Below are positions 38,295-47,766 of a DNA stretch of 64,000 nucleotides, piece by piece. The position numbers were made by a program, and so were the translations under genes. Source of the DNA: Nocardioides palaemonis (GTDB lineage: Bacteria; Actinomycetota; Actinomycetes; Propionibacteriales; Nocardioidaceae); contig NZ_JAGVQR010000003.1 of assembly GCF_018275325.1 (NCBI RefSeq), positions 558,001 to 622,000 of the forward strand. The letters are read 5' to 3'. The notes under the pieces were generated by a model. The model was given only the letters and a program-made list of their open reading frames with translations. It searched no databases and had not been told where the DNA came from. Positions within the stretch are counted from its first letter, which is position 1, and each line of letters begins with the position of its first letter.

Positions 38295-39491
38295 TCACTC
38301 CACCGGCAGGCCGAGCCCCCGCGCGATGAGCATCCGCTGGACCTCCGAGGTGCCCTCGCCGATCTCGAGCACCTTGGCGTCGCGGTAGAACCGCACGACC
38401 GGGTACTCCTCCATGAAGCCGTAGCCGCCGAAGACCTGCGTCGCGATGCGGGTCGCGGTGACGGCCGACTCGGTGGTGTAGAGCTTGGCGACGGCGGCAG
38501 CCTGCTTGAAGGCGGCCATCGAGACGTCCTTGCCGGCGTCCATGGCGTCCTTCATGGCGGCGGCCTTGTAGGTCAGCAGGCGCGACGCGTCGAGCATGAC
38601 CTGCAGGTCGGAGACCTGGAAGGCGAGGCCCTGCTTGCGCCCGATCGGGCCGCCGAAGGTCTGGCGCTCACCGGCGTACTGCAGCGACAGGTCGAGGCAG
38701 GCCTGGATGCAGCCGACCGCGAGGGCGGCGATCGCGACGCGGCCGTCGTCGAGGGTGGCGAGGAACTGGGCGTAGCCGCGGCCGCGCTCGCCGAGCAGGT
38801 TCGACTCCGGGACCCGTGCGTCCGAGAAGGACAGCGGGTGGGTGTCGGAGGCGTGCCAGCCGAGCTTGTCGTAGGCCTTCTCGGCGGTGAAGCCGGGCGT
38901 GCCGGAGGGCACGATGATCGTCGAGATCTCCGGGCGGCCGTCGGCCCGCTCGCCGGTGCGTGCGGTCACGGTGACCAGCGAGGTGATCGAGGAGCCGGAG
39001 TTGGTGATGAACTGCTTGGCGCCGTTGACCACCCACTCGCCGTCGGCGAGGACGGCCTTCGTGCGCGTCGCGCCCGCGTCGGAGCCGGCGCCGGGCTCGG
39101 TGAGGCCGAAGCCGGCGAGCTTGTCGCCGGCGACCAGGTCGGGCAGCCAGGTCTTCTTCTGCTCGTCGGTGCCGTAGGTGAGGATCGGGTTGATGCCGAG
39201 CCCGACCGCGGCCTCGAGCGTGATGCCCATGGACTGGTCGACGCGGCCGATCTCCTCGATCGCCAGGCACAGCGACGTGAAGCCGCCGTCCTCGCCGGCC
39301 ATCCCGGACCCGCCGAACTCCTCCGGGGCGGTGAGCCCCATCAGGCCGAGGGCGCCCATCTTCTGGACGACGTCGGTCGGGAAGTGGTGCTCGCGGTCCC
39401 ACTGCGCGGCGTGCGACGCGATCTCGGCCTCGGCGAAGTCGCGGACGCTGCGGCGGAACTGCTCGTGCTCGGGGGACAGCTCGAAGGTCAT
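38295..39491 (-). CDS. Acyl-CoA dehydrogenase
   Basis: 398 residues, complete acyl-CoA dehydrogenase: GFGLTEPGAGSDAG, KQFITNSG, the FAD-contacting QTFGGPIG and the catalytic Glu379 in GEGTSEVQR. The Glu position fits short/medium straight-chain enzymes rather than isovaleryl-CoA dehydrogenase. ATG 39491 follows TAGTGT by 7 bases, and a perfect 24-base palindrome covers the spacer and -35 area, so a repressor very likely controls it. It is divergent from the iron-transport operon. Confidence 0.92.
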   Translation of the reverse strand: MTFELSPEHEQFRRSVRDFAEAEIASHAAQWDREHHFPTDVVQKMGALGLMGLTAPEEFGGSGMAGEDGGFTSLCLAIEEIGRVDQSMGITLEAAVGLGINPILTYGTDEQKKTWLPDLVAGDKLAGFGLTEPGAGSDAGATRTKAVLADGEWVVNGAKQFITNSGSSITSLVTVTARTGERADGRPEISTIIVPSGTPGFTAEKAYDKLGWHASDTHPLSFSDARVPESNLLGERGRGYAQFLATLDDGRVAIAALAVGCIQACLDLSLQYAGERQTFGGPIGRKQGLAFQVSDLQVMLDASRLLTYKAAAMKDAMDAGKDVSMAAFKQAAAVAKLYTTESAVTATRIATQVFGGYGFMEEYPVVRFYRDAKVLEIGEGTSEVQRMLIARGLGLPVE

Positions 39492-39504
39492 GCGCGTCAC
39501 ACTA
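39492..39504 (-). promoter_or_regulatory. Leaderless-type promoter for acyl-CoA dehydrogenase
   Basis: TAGTGT (39499-39504, minus strand) lies 7 bases before ATG 39491. Confidence 0.55.
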
Positions 39505-39510
39505 GCCGCT

Positions 39511-39534
39511 GGGGGTTAGCGATCGCTAACCCCC
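39511..39534. promoter_or_regulatory. Perfect 24-base palindrome, probable TetR-type operator
   Basis: Each half is GGGGGTTAGCGA read inward from both ends, with no mismatch. It starts 6 bases upstream of the acyl-CoA dehydrogenase -10 box. Length and symmetry suit a TetR-family acyl-CoA or fatty-acid sensor; no such regulator gene is adjacent. Confidence 0.7.
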
Positions 39535-39575
39535 GATGTGACGAAGCCGATTCCGCGAGCCGGTCGCCCCGCCGC

Positions 39576-39594
39576 TAGAGTTAGGTGAGCCTAA
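39576..39594 (+). promoter_or_regulatory. Promoter with IdeR/DtxR-type iron box
   Basis: TTAGGTGAGCCTAA (39581-39594) has the TTAGG/CCTAA arms of IdeR/DtxR boxes, and TAGAGT (39576-39581) is a likely -10 box overlapping it. Iron-bound repressor at this site would block the fbp operon. Confidence 0.8.
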
Positions 39595-39614
39595 GCAAAG
39601 TGAGGACCACCCCC

Positions 39615-40643
39615 GTGCAGACTTCCCCGCGCCGATCGCTGCGCCGCGCCGCCGTCTCCCTGGCCGCGGTCACCCTGACCGCCTCCACCCTGACCGGCTG
39701 CGGCGTGTTCGGCTCCCCCGACGTCGTCGTCTACAACGCCCAGCACGAGCAGCTGCTCGACGAGCTGGTGCCGCTGTTCGAGGAGGAGACCGGCCTCGAC
39801 GTCGAGCTGCGCAACGGCAAGGACCTCGAGATGGCCAACCAGATCGTCGAGGAGGGCAAGGACTCCCCCGCCGACGTCTTCCTCACCGAGAACTCGCCGG
39901 CCATGAGCATCGTCGACAACGCCGGCCTCTTCGCCGAGCTGCCCGAGTCGGCCACCGCGACGATCCCCGACCAGTACGTCCCCGCCGACCGCACGTGGAC
40001 CGGGTTCCTGGCCCGCTCGACGGTCGCGATGTACAACACCGACTCGATGACCGAGACCGACATGCCGGCCTCGATCATGGACTTCGCCAAGCCCGAGTGG
40101 AAGGGCCGCGTCTCCTTCTCCCCCACCGGCGCCGACTTCCAGGCGATCGTGTCCGCGGTCCTCGAGCTCGAGGGCGAGCAGGCCACCGCCGACTGGCTGG
40201 CCGGGCTGAAGGAGAACGGCGTGATCGTGCAGAACAACCTCGTCGTCATGCAGTCGGTCGACTCCGGCGAGGTCGACGCCGGCATCGCCTACAGCTACTA
40301 CTGGTACCGCGACCGCGCCGAGAACGGCTCGGACTCCGACAGCTCGCAGCTCTACTTCTTCGGCGACCAGGACCCCGGCGCGTTCGTCAGCGTCTCCGGC
40401 GCCGGCATCCTCGCCTCCAGCGAGCACCAGGACGCGGCCGAGCAGTTCGTCACCTGGCTCACCGGCACCGAGGCGCAGCAGGCGATGGGCGAGTCGTACG
40501 CCCTGGAGTACCCGCTCAACCCCGACGCGAGCCTCAGCCCCGACGTGAAGCCGTTCGACGAGCTCGAGCCGCCGCAGGTCGACGTGGCCAGCCTCAACGG
40601 CCCGCAGGTCACCGACCTGATGACCGAGGCCGGACTGCTCTGA
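39615..40643 (+). CDS. fbpA: Ferric-iron ABC transporter substrate-binding lipoprotein
   Basis: 342 residues with signal peptide and lipobox LTGCG (Cys29). The protein is a periplasmic-binding type 2 fold of the FbpA/FutA group (VVVYNAQHEQLLDELVPLFEEETG, DVFLTENSPAMSIVDNAG), with a tyrosine-rich iron site IAYSYYWYRDR. It should capture Fe(III), free or chelated, outside the cell. GTG 39615 follows GAGG; the iron box lies 21 bases upstream, and the permease gene overlaps its stop. Confidence 0.92.
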   Translation: MQTSPRRSLRRAAVSLAAVTLTASTLTGCGVFGSPDVVVYNAQHEQLLDELVPLFEEETGLDVELRNGKDLEMANQIVEEGKDSPADVFLTENSPAMSIVDNAGLFAELPESATATIPDQYVPADRTWTGFLARSTVAMYNTDSMTETDMPASIMDFAKPEWKGRVSFSPTGADFQAIVSAVLELEGEQATADWLAGLKENGVIVQNNLVVMQSVDSGEVDAGIAYSYYWYRDRAENGSDSDSSQLYFFGDQDPGAFVSVSGAGILASSEHQDAAEQFVTWLTGTEAQQAMGESYALEYPLNPDASLSPDVKPFDELEPPQVDVASLNGPQVTDLMTEAGLL

Positions 40644-42181
40644 GCGCCACCGAGCGCCGCACACCGCCCCTGCTGCTCGCAGCGGGGGCGGTCGTCGCGC
40701 TGCTCGCGCTCGTCCCGCTGGGCTACGTCGCGACCTACGTCGTGGTGATCGGTCCCGTCGACCTCTGGCACCTGCTCGCCCGCCCGCGCATCGGCGAGCT
40801 CCTGCGCAACACGCTCACCCTGGCCGCGGCGTGCATGACCGCGACCGCGGTGCTCGGCGTGGCGCTGGCCGTCCTGGTCGAGCGCACCGACCTGCCCGGC
40901 CGGCGCGCCTGGCACGGGTTGCTGGTCGCGCCGCTCGCGGTGCCGGCGTTCGTCAACGGCTACGCCTGGGTGTCGCTCGACCGCAGCGTCCACGGCTTCG
41001 GCGGCGCCTTCCTCGTCGTGACGCTGTCCTACTACCCGCTGGTCTACCTCCCCGTCGTCGCGATGCTGCGCCGCCTCGACCCCGCGCTGGAGGAGTCGGC
41101 GTGGTCGCTCGGGCACTCCCGGGTCCGCACCCTGGCGACCGTCGTGCTGCCCCAGCTGCGTCCGGCCCTGCTCGGCGGCGCGCTGCTCGTCGGTCTCCAC
41201 CTGCTCGCCGAGTTCGGCGCGCTGTCGCTGCTCCGCTTCCCGACCTTCACCACCGCGATCTACGACCAGTACGGCTCGACCTTCAACGGCGCCGCCGCGA
41301 CCGCGATGGCCGGCGTGCTGGTGCTGCTGTGCCTGGTCCTGCTGGTGGCCGAGCTGCGGCTGCGCGGCGACCGGCGCTACGCCCGGATCGGCCGCGGCGC
41401 CGCCCGGACCAGCGTGCCCCTGTCGCTCGGGGCCTGGCGCTGGCCGCTGCTGGCGACCCTGGCGGGCGTGGTCGTGCTCGCCGTCGGCGTCCCGGCGTAC
41501 TCGCTGGTGCGCTGGCTGGTCGTCGGCACCTCGACCGAGTTCCCGCTCGCCGACCTGACCGAGGCCCTCGTCGCGACGGTCGTCCTCGCCCTGGCCGGCG
41601 CGCTCGCCGCGACCGTGGCCGCCGTGCCGGTCGTGTGGCTGGCGGTGCGCCACCGCGGGCGGCTCTCCACCCTGGTCGAGCGCAGCACCTACGTCGCCAA
41701 CGCCCTGCCCGGCATCGTCGTCGGCCTGGCCCTGGTGGTCGCGTCGCTGCGCCTGGTGCCGCCGGTCTACCAGACCGCCGGACTGCTCGTCGCGGCCTAC
41801 GTCATCCTGTTCCTGCCGCGCGCCGTCGTCACCGTCCGCGCCGGGCTCGAGCAGGCGCCCGCCGTGCTCGACGACGTCGCGCACAGCCTCGGCACCGGCC
41901 CGCTCGCGACCGCCCGCCGGGTCACCCTCCCGCTCATCGCGCCCAGCCTCGGCGCCGGCGCCGCGCTGGTCTTCCTTGCCATCTCCACCGAGCTGACCGC
42001 CACGCTGATGCTCTCCCCCATCGGCACCCGGACGCTGGCCACCGAGTTCTGGTCGGCGTCCTCCGAGCTCCGCTACGGAGCCGCCGCCCCCTACGCCCTC
42101 CTGCTCGTGCTCGTCTCGATCCCCGCGACGGTGCTGCTCATGCGGCAGGAGCGACTCTCCCTCCAGGAGGCCACCCCATGA
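40640..42181 (+). CDS. fbpB: Ferric-iron ABC transporter permease, probable CTG start
   Basis: 513 residues, a fused double permease with about twelve helices and two EAA-type loops (ALEESAWSLGHSRVRTLATVVLPQLRPALLGG and VLDDVAHSLGTGPLATARRVTLPLIAPSLGAG), as in FbpB. No ATG, GTG or TTG occurs in frame near the beginning. The first is GTG 40742, which would delete the first transmembrane helix (LLLAAGAVVALLALVPLGYVA). CTG 40640 overlaps the fbpA stop as CTGA, mimicking the ATGA/GTGA overlaps used elsewhere in this operon, so I place the start there. Confidence 0.85.
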   Translation: MSATERRTPPLLLAAGAVVALLALVPLGYVATYVVVIGPVDLWHLLARPRIGELLRNTLTLAAACMTATAVLGVALAVLVERTDLPGRRAWHGLLVAPLAVPAFVNGYAWVSLDRSVHGFGGAFLVVTLSYYPLVYLPVVAMLRRLDPALEESAWSLGHSRVRTLATVVLPQLRPALLGGALLVGLHLLAEFGALSLLRFPTFTTAIYDQYGSTFNGAAATAMAGVLVLLCLVLLVAELRLRGDRRYARIGRGAARTSVPLSLGAWRWPLLATLAGVVVLAVGVPAYSLVRWLVVGTSTEFPLADLTEALVATVVLALAGALAATVAAVPVVWLAVRHRGRLSTLVERSTYVANALPGIVVGLALVVASLRLVPPVYQTAGLLVAAYVILFLPRAVVTVRAGLEQAPAVLDDVAHSLGTGPLATARRVTLPLIAPSLGAGAALVFLAISTELTATLMLSPIGTRTLATEFWSASSELRYGAAAPYALLLVLVSIPATVLLMRQERLSLQEATP

Positions 42182-43242
42182 GCTCCCTGTCGATCACCGG
42201 CGTCACCAAGACCTTCGCGGCCGGCGGCCCGGGGCGTACGTCGACCCGCGCCGTCGACGAGGTGTCGCTGCACGTGCCGCACGGCTCGTTCACGACCGTC
42301 CTCGGCCCGTCCGGCTGCGGCAAGACCACCCTGCTGCGGCTGATCGCGGGCTTCCTGCTGCCCGACGCCGGCACCATCGCGTTCGGCGACACCGTGGTCG
42401 CGGGCGACGGGGTCAAGCCGATGCCGCCGCAGGTCCGCCGGGTGGGCTACGTCCCGCAGGAGGGCGCGCTGTTCCCGCACCTCGACGTGGCCGCCAACAT
42501 CGCCTTCGGCCTGCCCCGCGAGGAGCGCGGTCGCGAGCGCGACGACCGCGTGGCCGAGATGCTCGACCTCGTCGAGCTCCCCGCCGACTTCCGGCACCGC
42601 CGCCCCGACGAGCTCTCGGGCGGTCAGCAGCAGCGCGTCGCGCTCGCCCGCTCGCTCGCCCCGCGACCGGCGGTGGTGCTGCTCGACGAGCCGTTCTCCT
42701 CCCTCGACGCGAGCCTGCGCGGCACCACCTCGCTCGCCGTGCGCCGCGCGCTCGCGGCGAGCAACACCACCGCCCTGCTCGTCACCCACGACCAGAACGA
42801 GGCGCTCTCGCTCGCCGACCAGGTCGCGGTGATGCGCGCCGGCCGGCTGGTGCAGTCGGCGAGCCCGAGCGAGGTCTACCTCTCCCCGACCGACCCGCAG
42901 GTCGCGGAGTTCGTCGGCCGCGCGGTGGTGCTGCCCGGCACCGCGACGCAGACCCGCGCGTCCTGCGCGCTCGGCGAGGTGGTCCTCACCGAGCCCGGCA
43001 GCGGACCGGTCTCGCTGATGATCCGTCCCGAGCAGATCTACGTCGACCTGGCCCACCCCGAGGGCGTGCGCGGCACCGTCGAGGAGCTCAGCTACTACGG
43101 CCACGACTGCGCGGTCCAGGTCCGCCTCGACGACGGCACCTCGGTGCTGGCGCGCATGGCGGGCGTACGCCACCCGGTGCCGGGCGACACCGTCCACCTC
43201 CGCGTGACCGGGCTGGTCCGCGCCTACCGACCCGTGCCGTGA
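42178..43242 (+). CDS. fbpC: Ferric-iron ABC transporter ATP-binding protein
   Basis: 354 residues. Walker A GPSGCGKTT, Q-loop VPQEGALFPHLDV, signature LSGGQQQRVALARSLA, Walker B VVLLDEPFSSLD and switch VTHDQNEA; a C-terminal regulatory TOBE-like domain (about 240-354, SLMIRPEQIYV) follows. It powers uptake through FbpB. ATG 42178 overlaps the fbpB stop and its own stop overlaps the next gene (GTGA), tying the transporter to the adenylation-acyltransferase fusion. Confidence 0.93.
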   Translation: MSSLSITGVTKTFAAGGPGRTSTRAVDEVSLHVPHGSFTTVLGPSGCGKTTLLRLIAGFLLPDAGTIAFGDTVVAGDGVKPMPPQVRRVGYVPQEGALFPHLDVAANIAFGLPREERGRERDDRVAEMLDLVELPADFRHRRPDELSGGQQQRVALARSLAPRPAVVLLDEPFSSLDASLRGTTSLAVRRALAASNTTALLVTHDQNEALSLADQVAVMRAGRLVQSASPSEVYLSPTDPQVAEFVGRAVVLPGTATQTRASCALGEVVLTEPGSGPVSLMIRPEQIYVDLAHPEGVRGTVEELSYYGHDCAVQVRLDDGTSVLARMAGVRHPVPGDTVHLRVTGLVRAYRPVP

Positions 43243-45779
43243 CCCTCACCCCCACCCGGCCGTCGCTGCGGCCCGTGCTCGACCACGCCCTCGCCGGGGA
43301 CGCCCCGGCGGTCGTGGCGGACGGCCGCACCCTCAGCCACGCCGAGCTGGCCCGCTTGGTCGCCGAGCGCGCCCGCTCGTGGGGCCCCGCGCGACGCCTC
43401 GTGCTGGTCGAGGGCGCCAACTGCCTCGACTCGGTCGTGGCCTACCTCGCCGCGCTCCAGCACGGCCACGTCGCGCTCGTGGTGCCCGACGGGCGTCCGG
43501 CCCAGCGCGACGCGGTCGTCGCGGCGTACGACCCCGACGTCGTCTGCATCGCCGGCGAGGACGACCGCGTGCTGCGACCGGCCAGCGCACACGACCTCCA
43601 CCCCGACCTCGCGCTGCTGCTCAGCACGTCCGGCACCACCGGCTCCCCCAAGCTGGTGCGGCTCTCGCGCGACAACGTGGCCAGCAACGCCGCCGCGATC
43701 GCCGACTACCTCGGCCTGCGTGCCGACGACCGCGCGATCACCGCGCTCCCGCTGCACTACTGCTACGGCCTCTCCGTCCTGCACTCCCACCTCGTCGCCG
43801 GCGCGAGCGTGGTGCTGACCGACCTCAGCGTGGTCGACGAGTGCTTCTGGGACCTCGTCGCCGGGACCGGCGCCACCAGCCTCGCGGGCGTCCCGCACAC
43901 CTTCGACCTGCTCGCGGCGAGCGGCTTCGCCGACCGCGACCTCCCCACCCTGCGCCAGGTGACCCAGGCCGGCGGGCGGCTCGAGCCCGATGCCGTACGC
44001 CGCTGGAGCCGCACGGGTCGCGAGCGCGGCTGGGACCTCGTCGTCATGTACGGCGCGACCGAGGCGACGGCGCGGATGGCGTGGCTGCCGCCCCACCTCG
44101 CCGAGGACCACCCCGGCGCGATCGGCGTCGCGGTGCCCGGTGGCCGGCTGTGGATCGACGAGGACGTCGACGAGCGTCCCGGCGTCGGCGAGCTGTGCTA
44201 CTCCGGCCCCAACGTGATGCTCGGCTACGCCCACGCGCCCGCCGACCTCGCGCGCGGCCGCGAGGTCGAGGAGCTGCGCACCGGCGACCTCGCGCGGGAG
44301 GCGGACGGCCTGTTCGAGGTGGTCGGTCGCCGCAACCGCTACGGCAAGGTGTTCGGCCTGCGGATCGACCTCGACGCGGTCGAGCGCCACCTCGCCGCGG
44401 AGGTCGACCGGCATGCCCGCGTGGTCGCCACCGACCGCGCGGTCCACGTCTTCCTGCGCCACGGCCGGCACCGCGACGCCGCCCGGACCCTCGTCACCGA
44501 CCAGTGCGGCGTCCCGGCCCACGCCGTGGTGGCGCACCTGCTCGCCGAGGACCCGCTGACCACGAGCGGCAAGGTCGACCGGGTCGCGCTGCTGGGTCTC
44601 GCCACGAGCGTCGAGGCCGACGACGCTGCGGGGGCGACCACCTCGCCCGGCGACGTACGGTCCGACCTGGCGCGGGTGCTCGGCCGGCCCGACGCCCGCG
44701 ACGGCGACTCCTTCGTCTCCCTCGGCGGCGACTCGCTGTCCTACGTCGAGCTCGCCACCCGCCTCGCCGACCACTTCCCCGACGGCGTGCCCGCGGGCTG
44801 GCACACCCGCACCATCGGCGAGCTCCAGCGGCTCGCCGACGAGGCGGTCGTGACCGCCGCTCCCGGGCGGCGCCGCCGCTGGGTCCGGCTGGACACGACG
44901 GTCGCCCTGCGCGCGCTGGCGATCCTCTTCGTCGTCGCCAGCCACGTCGACCTGGTCGCGCTCGAGGGCGGCGCCCACCTCCTGCTGGCCCTCGCCGGCT
45001 ACAACTTCGCCCGCTTCCAGCTCTCCGCCGCCGGCGGCCCGCGCACCCGCCTGCGCCACGGACTGGCCGGGCTGTCGCAGCTCGTGGTGCCGTCGGTGCT
45101 GTGGGTCGGGACGGTCGCGGTGGTGCTCGGCAGCTACTCCCTCGCCACCACCTTCTTCGTCCGCGAGCTGGTCAACTCCTCGGAGTGGGACGACCAGTGG
45201 CAGCTGTGGTTCCTCGAGTCACTGGTCTGGCTCACGGTGGCGGCGCTGGTGCTGACCTGCGTACCGGCCCTGCACCGGCTCGAGCGGCGCGAGCCGTTCC
45301 GCTTCGCCCTCGCCGTGCTCGCCGTCACGGCGGTCGCCCGCTTCGCCGAGGTCGGGCTGCGCGCCGGTCACACCGAGCGCTACACCACGCTCGTGGTCGG
45401 CTTCTTCTTCGCGCTCGGCTGGGCCGGGGCCCGCGCCGACACCACCCGGCGCCGCCTGCTCGTCTCCGCGCTCGCGACCGCGCTGACCGTCGGCTTCTTC
45501 GGCCAGCCGCACCGCGAGGCGATCGTGCTCGGCGGGTTCCTGGTCATGCTGTGGCTGCCGCACGTGCCTGTCCCCGGCCGGGTGGCGCACGCCGCGGGCG
45601 TGCTGGCCGGCGCCAGCCTGTTCGTCTACCTCACCCACTGGCAGGTCTACCCCGCCCTCGAGGACGCCGGCCACCAGTGGCTCGCGCTGGGCGCCTCGCT
45701 GGCCGTCGGCATCGCCTACGGACGCGTCGTACGTCCGTTGCACCATGCTGTCGGTCGGGCCGTGCTCGGCTCGCGGTAG
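43239..45779 (+). CDS. Adenylation / carrier-protein / membrane acyltransferase fusion, iron-regulated
   Basis: 846 residues in three parts. An ANL-type adenylation domain (about 1-460) has the P-loop [10 protein letters not shown] (about 130-139), YGATE (about 271-275) and catalytic Lys445 in TTSGKVDR. The Asp that holds an alpha-amino group in amino-acid-activating domains is not evident ([16 protein letters not shown]), favouring a carboxylic acid substrate. A carrier domain (about 470-540) has phosphopantetheine Ser499 in [10 protein letters not shown] polytopic acyltransferase-3-like domain (about 553-840) has [16 protein letters not shown] with His569. The simplest reading is: activate an acid, load it on the carrier, transfer it to an acceptor at the membrane. 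It is translationally coupled to fbpC under an iron box. Product unknown. Confidence 0.85.
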   Translation: MTLTPTRPSLRPVLDHALAGDAPAVVADGRTLSHAELARLVAERARSWGPARRLVLVEGANCLDSVVAYLAALQHGHVALVVPDGRPAQRDAVVAAYDPDVVCIAGEDDRVLRPASAHDLHPDLALLLSTSGTTGSPKLVRLSRDNVASNAAAIADYLGLRADDRAITALPLHYCYGLSVLHSHLVAGASVVLTDLSVVDECFWDLVAGTGATSLAGVPHTFDLLAASGFADRDLPTLRQVTQAGGRLEPDAVRRWSRTGRERGWDLVVMYGATEATARMAWLPPHLAEDHPGAIGVAVPGGRLWIDEDVDERPGVGELCYSGPNVMLGYAHAPADLARGREVEELRTGDLAREADGLFEVVGRRNRYGKVFGLRIDLDAVERHLAAEVDRHARVVATDRAVHVFLRHGRHRDAARTLVTDQCGVPAHAVVAHLLAEDPLTTSGKVDRVALLGLATSVEADDAAGATTSPGDVRSDLARVLGRPDARDGDSFVSLGGDSLSYVELATRLADHFPDGVPAGWHTRTIGELQRLADEAVVTAAPGRRRRWVRLDTTVALRALAILFVVASHVDLVALEGGAHLLLALAGYNFARFQLSAAGGPRTRLRHGLAGLSQLVVPSVLWVGTVAVVLGSYSLATTFFVRELVNSSEWDDQWQLWFLESLVWLTVAALVLTCVPALHRLERREPFRFALAVLAVTAVARFAEVGLRAGHTERYTTLVVGFFFALGWAGARADTTRRRLLVSALATALTVGFFGQPHREAIVLGGFLVMLWLPHVPVPGRVAHAAGVLAGASLFVYLTHWQVYPALEDAGHQWLALGASLAVGIAYGRVVRPLHHAVGRAVLGSR

Positions 45780-45782
45780 CCT
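45777..45782 (+). promoter_or_regulatory. Candidate -10 box for accA3 overlapping the upstream stop
   Basis: TAGCCT includes the TAG stop of the acyltransferase fusion; transcription would start near 45789, giving a leader of about 58 bases with CAGGAG before GTG 45847. Confidence 0.35.
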
Positions 45783-45846
45783 GCCCAGCGGTACGCCAGC
45801 CCGGCCGCCCGGCCGCCCCATCCCGTGTCACCGCCAGGAGTCCCGC

Positions 45847-47628
45847 GTGAGCTTGAAGAAGGTCCTGATCGCCAACCGCGGCGAGATCGCCGTGCGCGTC
45901 ATCCGCGCCTGCAAGGACGCCGGCATCGGCTCCGTCGCGGTCTACGCCGACCCCGACCGTGACGCACTGTTCGTGCGGCTCGCGGACGAGGCCCACTCCC
46001 TCGGCGGGGCGACCCCGGCCGACTCGTACCTCGACATCGCCAAGATCATCGCGATCGCCGAGAAGTCCGGTGCCGACTCGGTCCACCCGGGCTACGGCTT
46101 CCTCGCCGAGAACGCCGACTTCGCCCAGGCCGTCATGGACGCCGGGCTGATCTGGATCGGCCCGCCGCCCGCCGCGATCGAGGCGCTGGGCGACAAGGCC
46201 AAGGCCAAGCACATCGCCGACCGCGCCAACGCGCCGCTCGCGCCGGGCACCAAGGACCCGGTCGCCGACGCCGACGAGGTCGTCGAGTTCGCGAAGGCCA
46301 ACGGCCTGCCGGTCGCGATCAAGGCGGTCTTCGGTGGTGGCGGCCGCGGCCTCAAGGTCGCCCGCACGCTCGAGGAGATCCCCGACGCCTACGAGTCCGC
46401 CGTGCGCGAGGCGGTGACCGCGTTCGGTCGCGGCGAGTGCCTCGTCGAGAAGTTCCTCGACAAGCCCCGCCACGTCGAGACCCAGTGCCTGGCCGACCAG
46501 CACGGCAACGTCGTCGTCGTCTCCACCCGCGACTGCTCGCTCCAGCGCCGCAACCAGAAGCTCGTCGAGGAGGCCCCCGCGCCGTTCCTCTCCCAGGAGC
46601 AGCTCGACGAGCTCTACGCCTCCTCCAAGCGGATCCTCAAGGAGGCCGGCTACTACGGCGCCGGCACGTGCGAGTTCCTCGTCGCCCAGGACGGCACGAT
46701 CTCGTTCCTCGAGGTCAACACCCGCCTCCAGGTCGAGCACTGCGTCTCCGAGGAGGTCACCGGCATCGACCTGGTGCGCGAGATGTTCCGCATCGCCGCC
46801 GGCGAGGAGCTCGGCTACGACGACCCCGAGATCCGCGGCCACTCCATCGAGTTCCGCATCAACGCCGAGGACGGCGGCCGCAACTTCATGCCCGCCCCCG
46901 GCACCCTGTCGGCCTGGTCCCCGCCGTCCGGTCCCGGTGTTCGACTGGATGGCGGCTACGAGAACGGCGAGACCGTCCCCGGCTCGTTCGACTCCCTCAT
47001 CGCCAAGCTGATCGTCACCGGCACCACCCGCACCCAGGCCCTCGAGCGCTCGCGCCGCGCCCTCGACGAGTTCGTCGTCGACGGCATGCCGACCGTCATC
47101 CCGTTCCACCGCGCCGTGGTCTCCGACCCGGCCTACGTCGGTGCCTCCACGCCGTCGGGCGAGGGCGAGTTCACCGTCTACACCCAGTGGATCGAGACCG
47201 AGTTCGACAACCAGATCGAGCCCTACTCCGGCGACGTCGCCGAGGCCGACGAGCCGGGCGAGCGCCAGAAGGTCACCGTCGAGGTCGGCGGCCGTCGCCT
47301 CGAGGTCGTCCTCCCCGCCGGGCTCGGCGGGCTCTCGGTCGGCGGCGGCGCTGCTGGTGGTGCCAAGAAGGCCGGCAAGCGCTCGGCGAAGAAGGCCGGC
47401 GCCGCAGCCTCGGGCGACTCCGTCACCTCCCCCATGCAGGGCACCATCGTCAAGGTCGTCGTCACCGAGGGCCAGGAGGTCGCCGAGGGCGACACCATCG
47501 TGGTCATGGAGGCGATGAAGATGGAGCAGCCCCTCAAGGCCCACAAGGCCGGCACCGTCACCGGCCTCCAGGCCGAGGTCGGCGCCACCGTCACCAACGG
47601 CGCCGTCATCTGCGAGCTGAAGGACTGA
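45847..47628 (+). CDS. accA3: Acyl-CoA carboxylase alpha subunit (biotin carboxylase + BCCP)
   Basis: 593 residues. The biotin carboxylase domain (about 1-450) has [18 protein letters not shown], the ATP-grasp loop [19 protein letters not shown] and [13 protein letters not shown] Lys/Ala linker leads to the biotin carrier domain with the biotinylation site Lys558 in VMEAMKMEQ. It carboxylates biotin with bicarbonate and ATP and serves the AccD5/AccE complex encoded 16 kb away; such sharing of one alpha subunit is known in mycobacteria. A palindromic element starts 23 bases after the stop. Confidence 0.95.
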   Translation: MSLKKVLIANRGEIAVRVIRACKDAGIGSVAVYADPDRDALFVRLADEAHSLGGATPADSYLDIAKIIAIAEKSGADSVHPGYGFLAENADFAQAVMDAGLIWIGPPPAAIEALGDKAKAKHIADRANAPLAPGTKDPVADADEVVEFAKANGLPVAIKAVFGGGGRGLKVARTLEEIPDAYESAVREAVTAFGRGECLVEKFLDKPRHVETQCLADQHGNVVVVSTRDCSLQRRNQKLVEEAPAPFLSQEQLDELYASSKRILKEAGYYGAGTCEFLVAQDGTISFLEVNTRLQVEHCVSEEVTGIDLVREMFRIAAGEELGYDDPEIRGHSIEFRINAEDGGRNFMPAPGTLSAWSPPSGPGVRLDGGYENGETVPGSFDSLIAKLIVTGTTRTQALERSRRALDEFVVDGMPTVIPFHRAVVSDPAYVGASTPSGEGEFTVYTQWIETEFDNQIEPYSGDVAEADEPGERQKVTVEVGGRRLEVVLPAGLGGLSVGGGAAGGAKKAGKRSAKKAGAAASGDSVTSPMQGTIVKVVVTEGQEVAEGDTIVVMEAMKMEQPLKAHKAGTVTGLQAEVGATVTNGAVICELKD

Positions 47629-47651
47629 CGTACCGCGCCCCTCCGCCCTCA

Positions 47652-47706
47652 CGAGCGGTGTCCCACCCACATTCCGTCGCCCGGAAATGTGGCTGGGGCA
47701 CCGCTC
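47652..47706 (+). repeat. 55-base palindromic intergenic element, variant
   Basis: Begins CGAGCGGTG like the 56-base elements but has different inner arms (CCCACCCACATTCC against GGAAATGTGGCTGGG). It occupies the same position relative to a gene end: stop, CGTACC, short spacer, palindrome. Confidence 0.7.
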
Positions 47707-47728
47707 CTGTCGTATCCGTCGCATACTT

Positions 47729-47750
47729 AGATAGCGAGCACTCGCTTTCT
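47729..47750. promoter_or_regulatory. Probable operator of the adjacent TetR regulator
   Basis: Arms AGATAGCGAG and CTCGCTTTCT around CA; nine of ten positions are complementary. It lies 16 bases before the tetR start, suggesting autoregulation. Confidence 0.65.
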
Positions 47751-47766
47751 ATGTGACACTGGGCAG

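Noticed and set aside
39581..39594. Zur/Fur box instead of IdeR box
   Set aside because: TTAGG/CCTAA arms are the DtxR/IdeR pattern; Fur/Zur boxes in actinobacteria have different arms, and the operon encodes ferric-iron transport.
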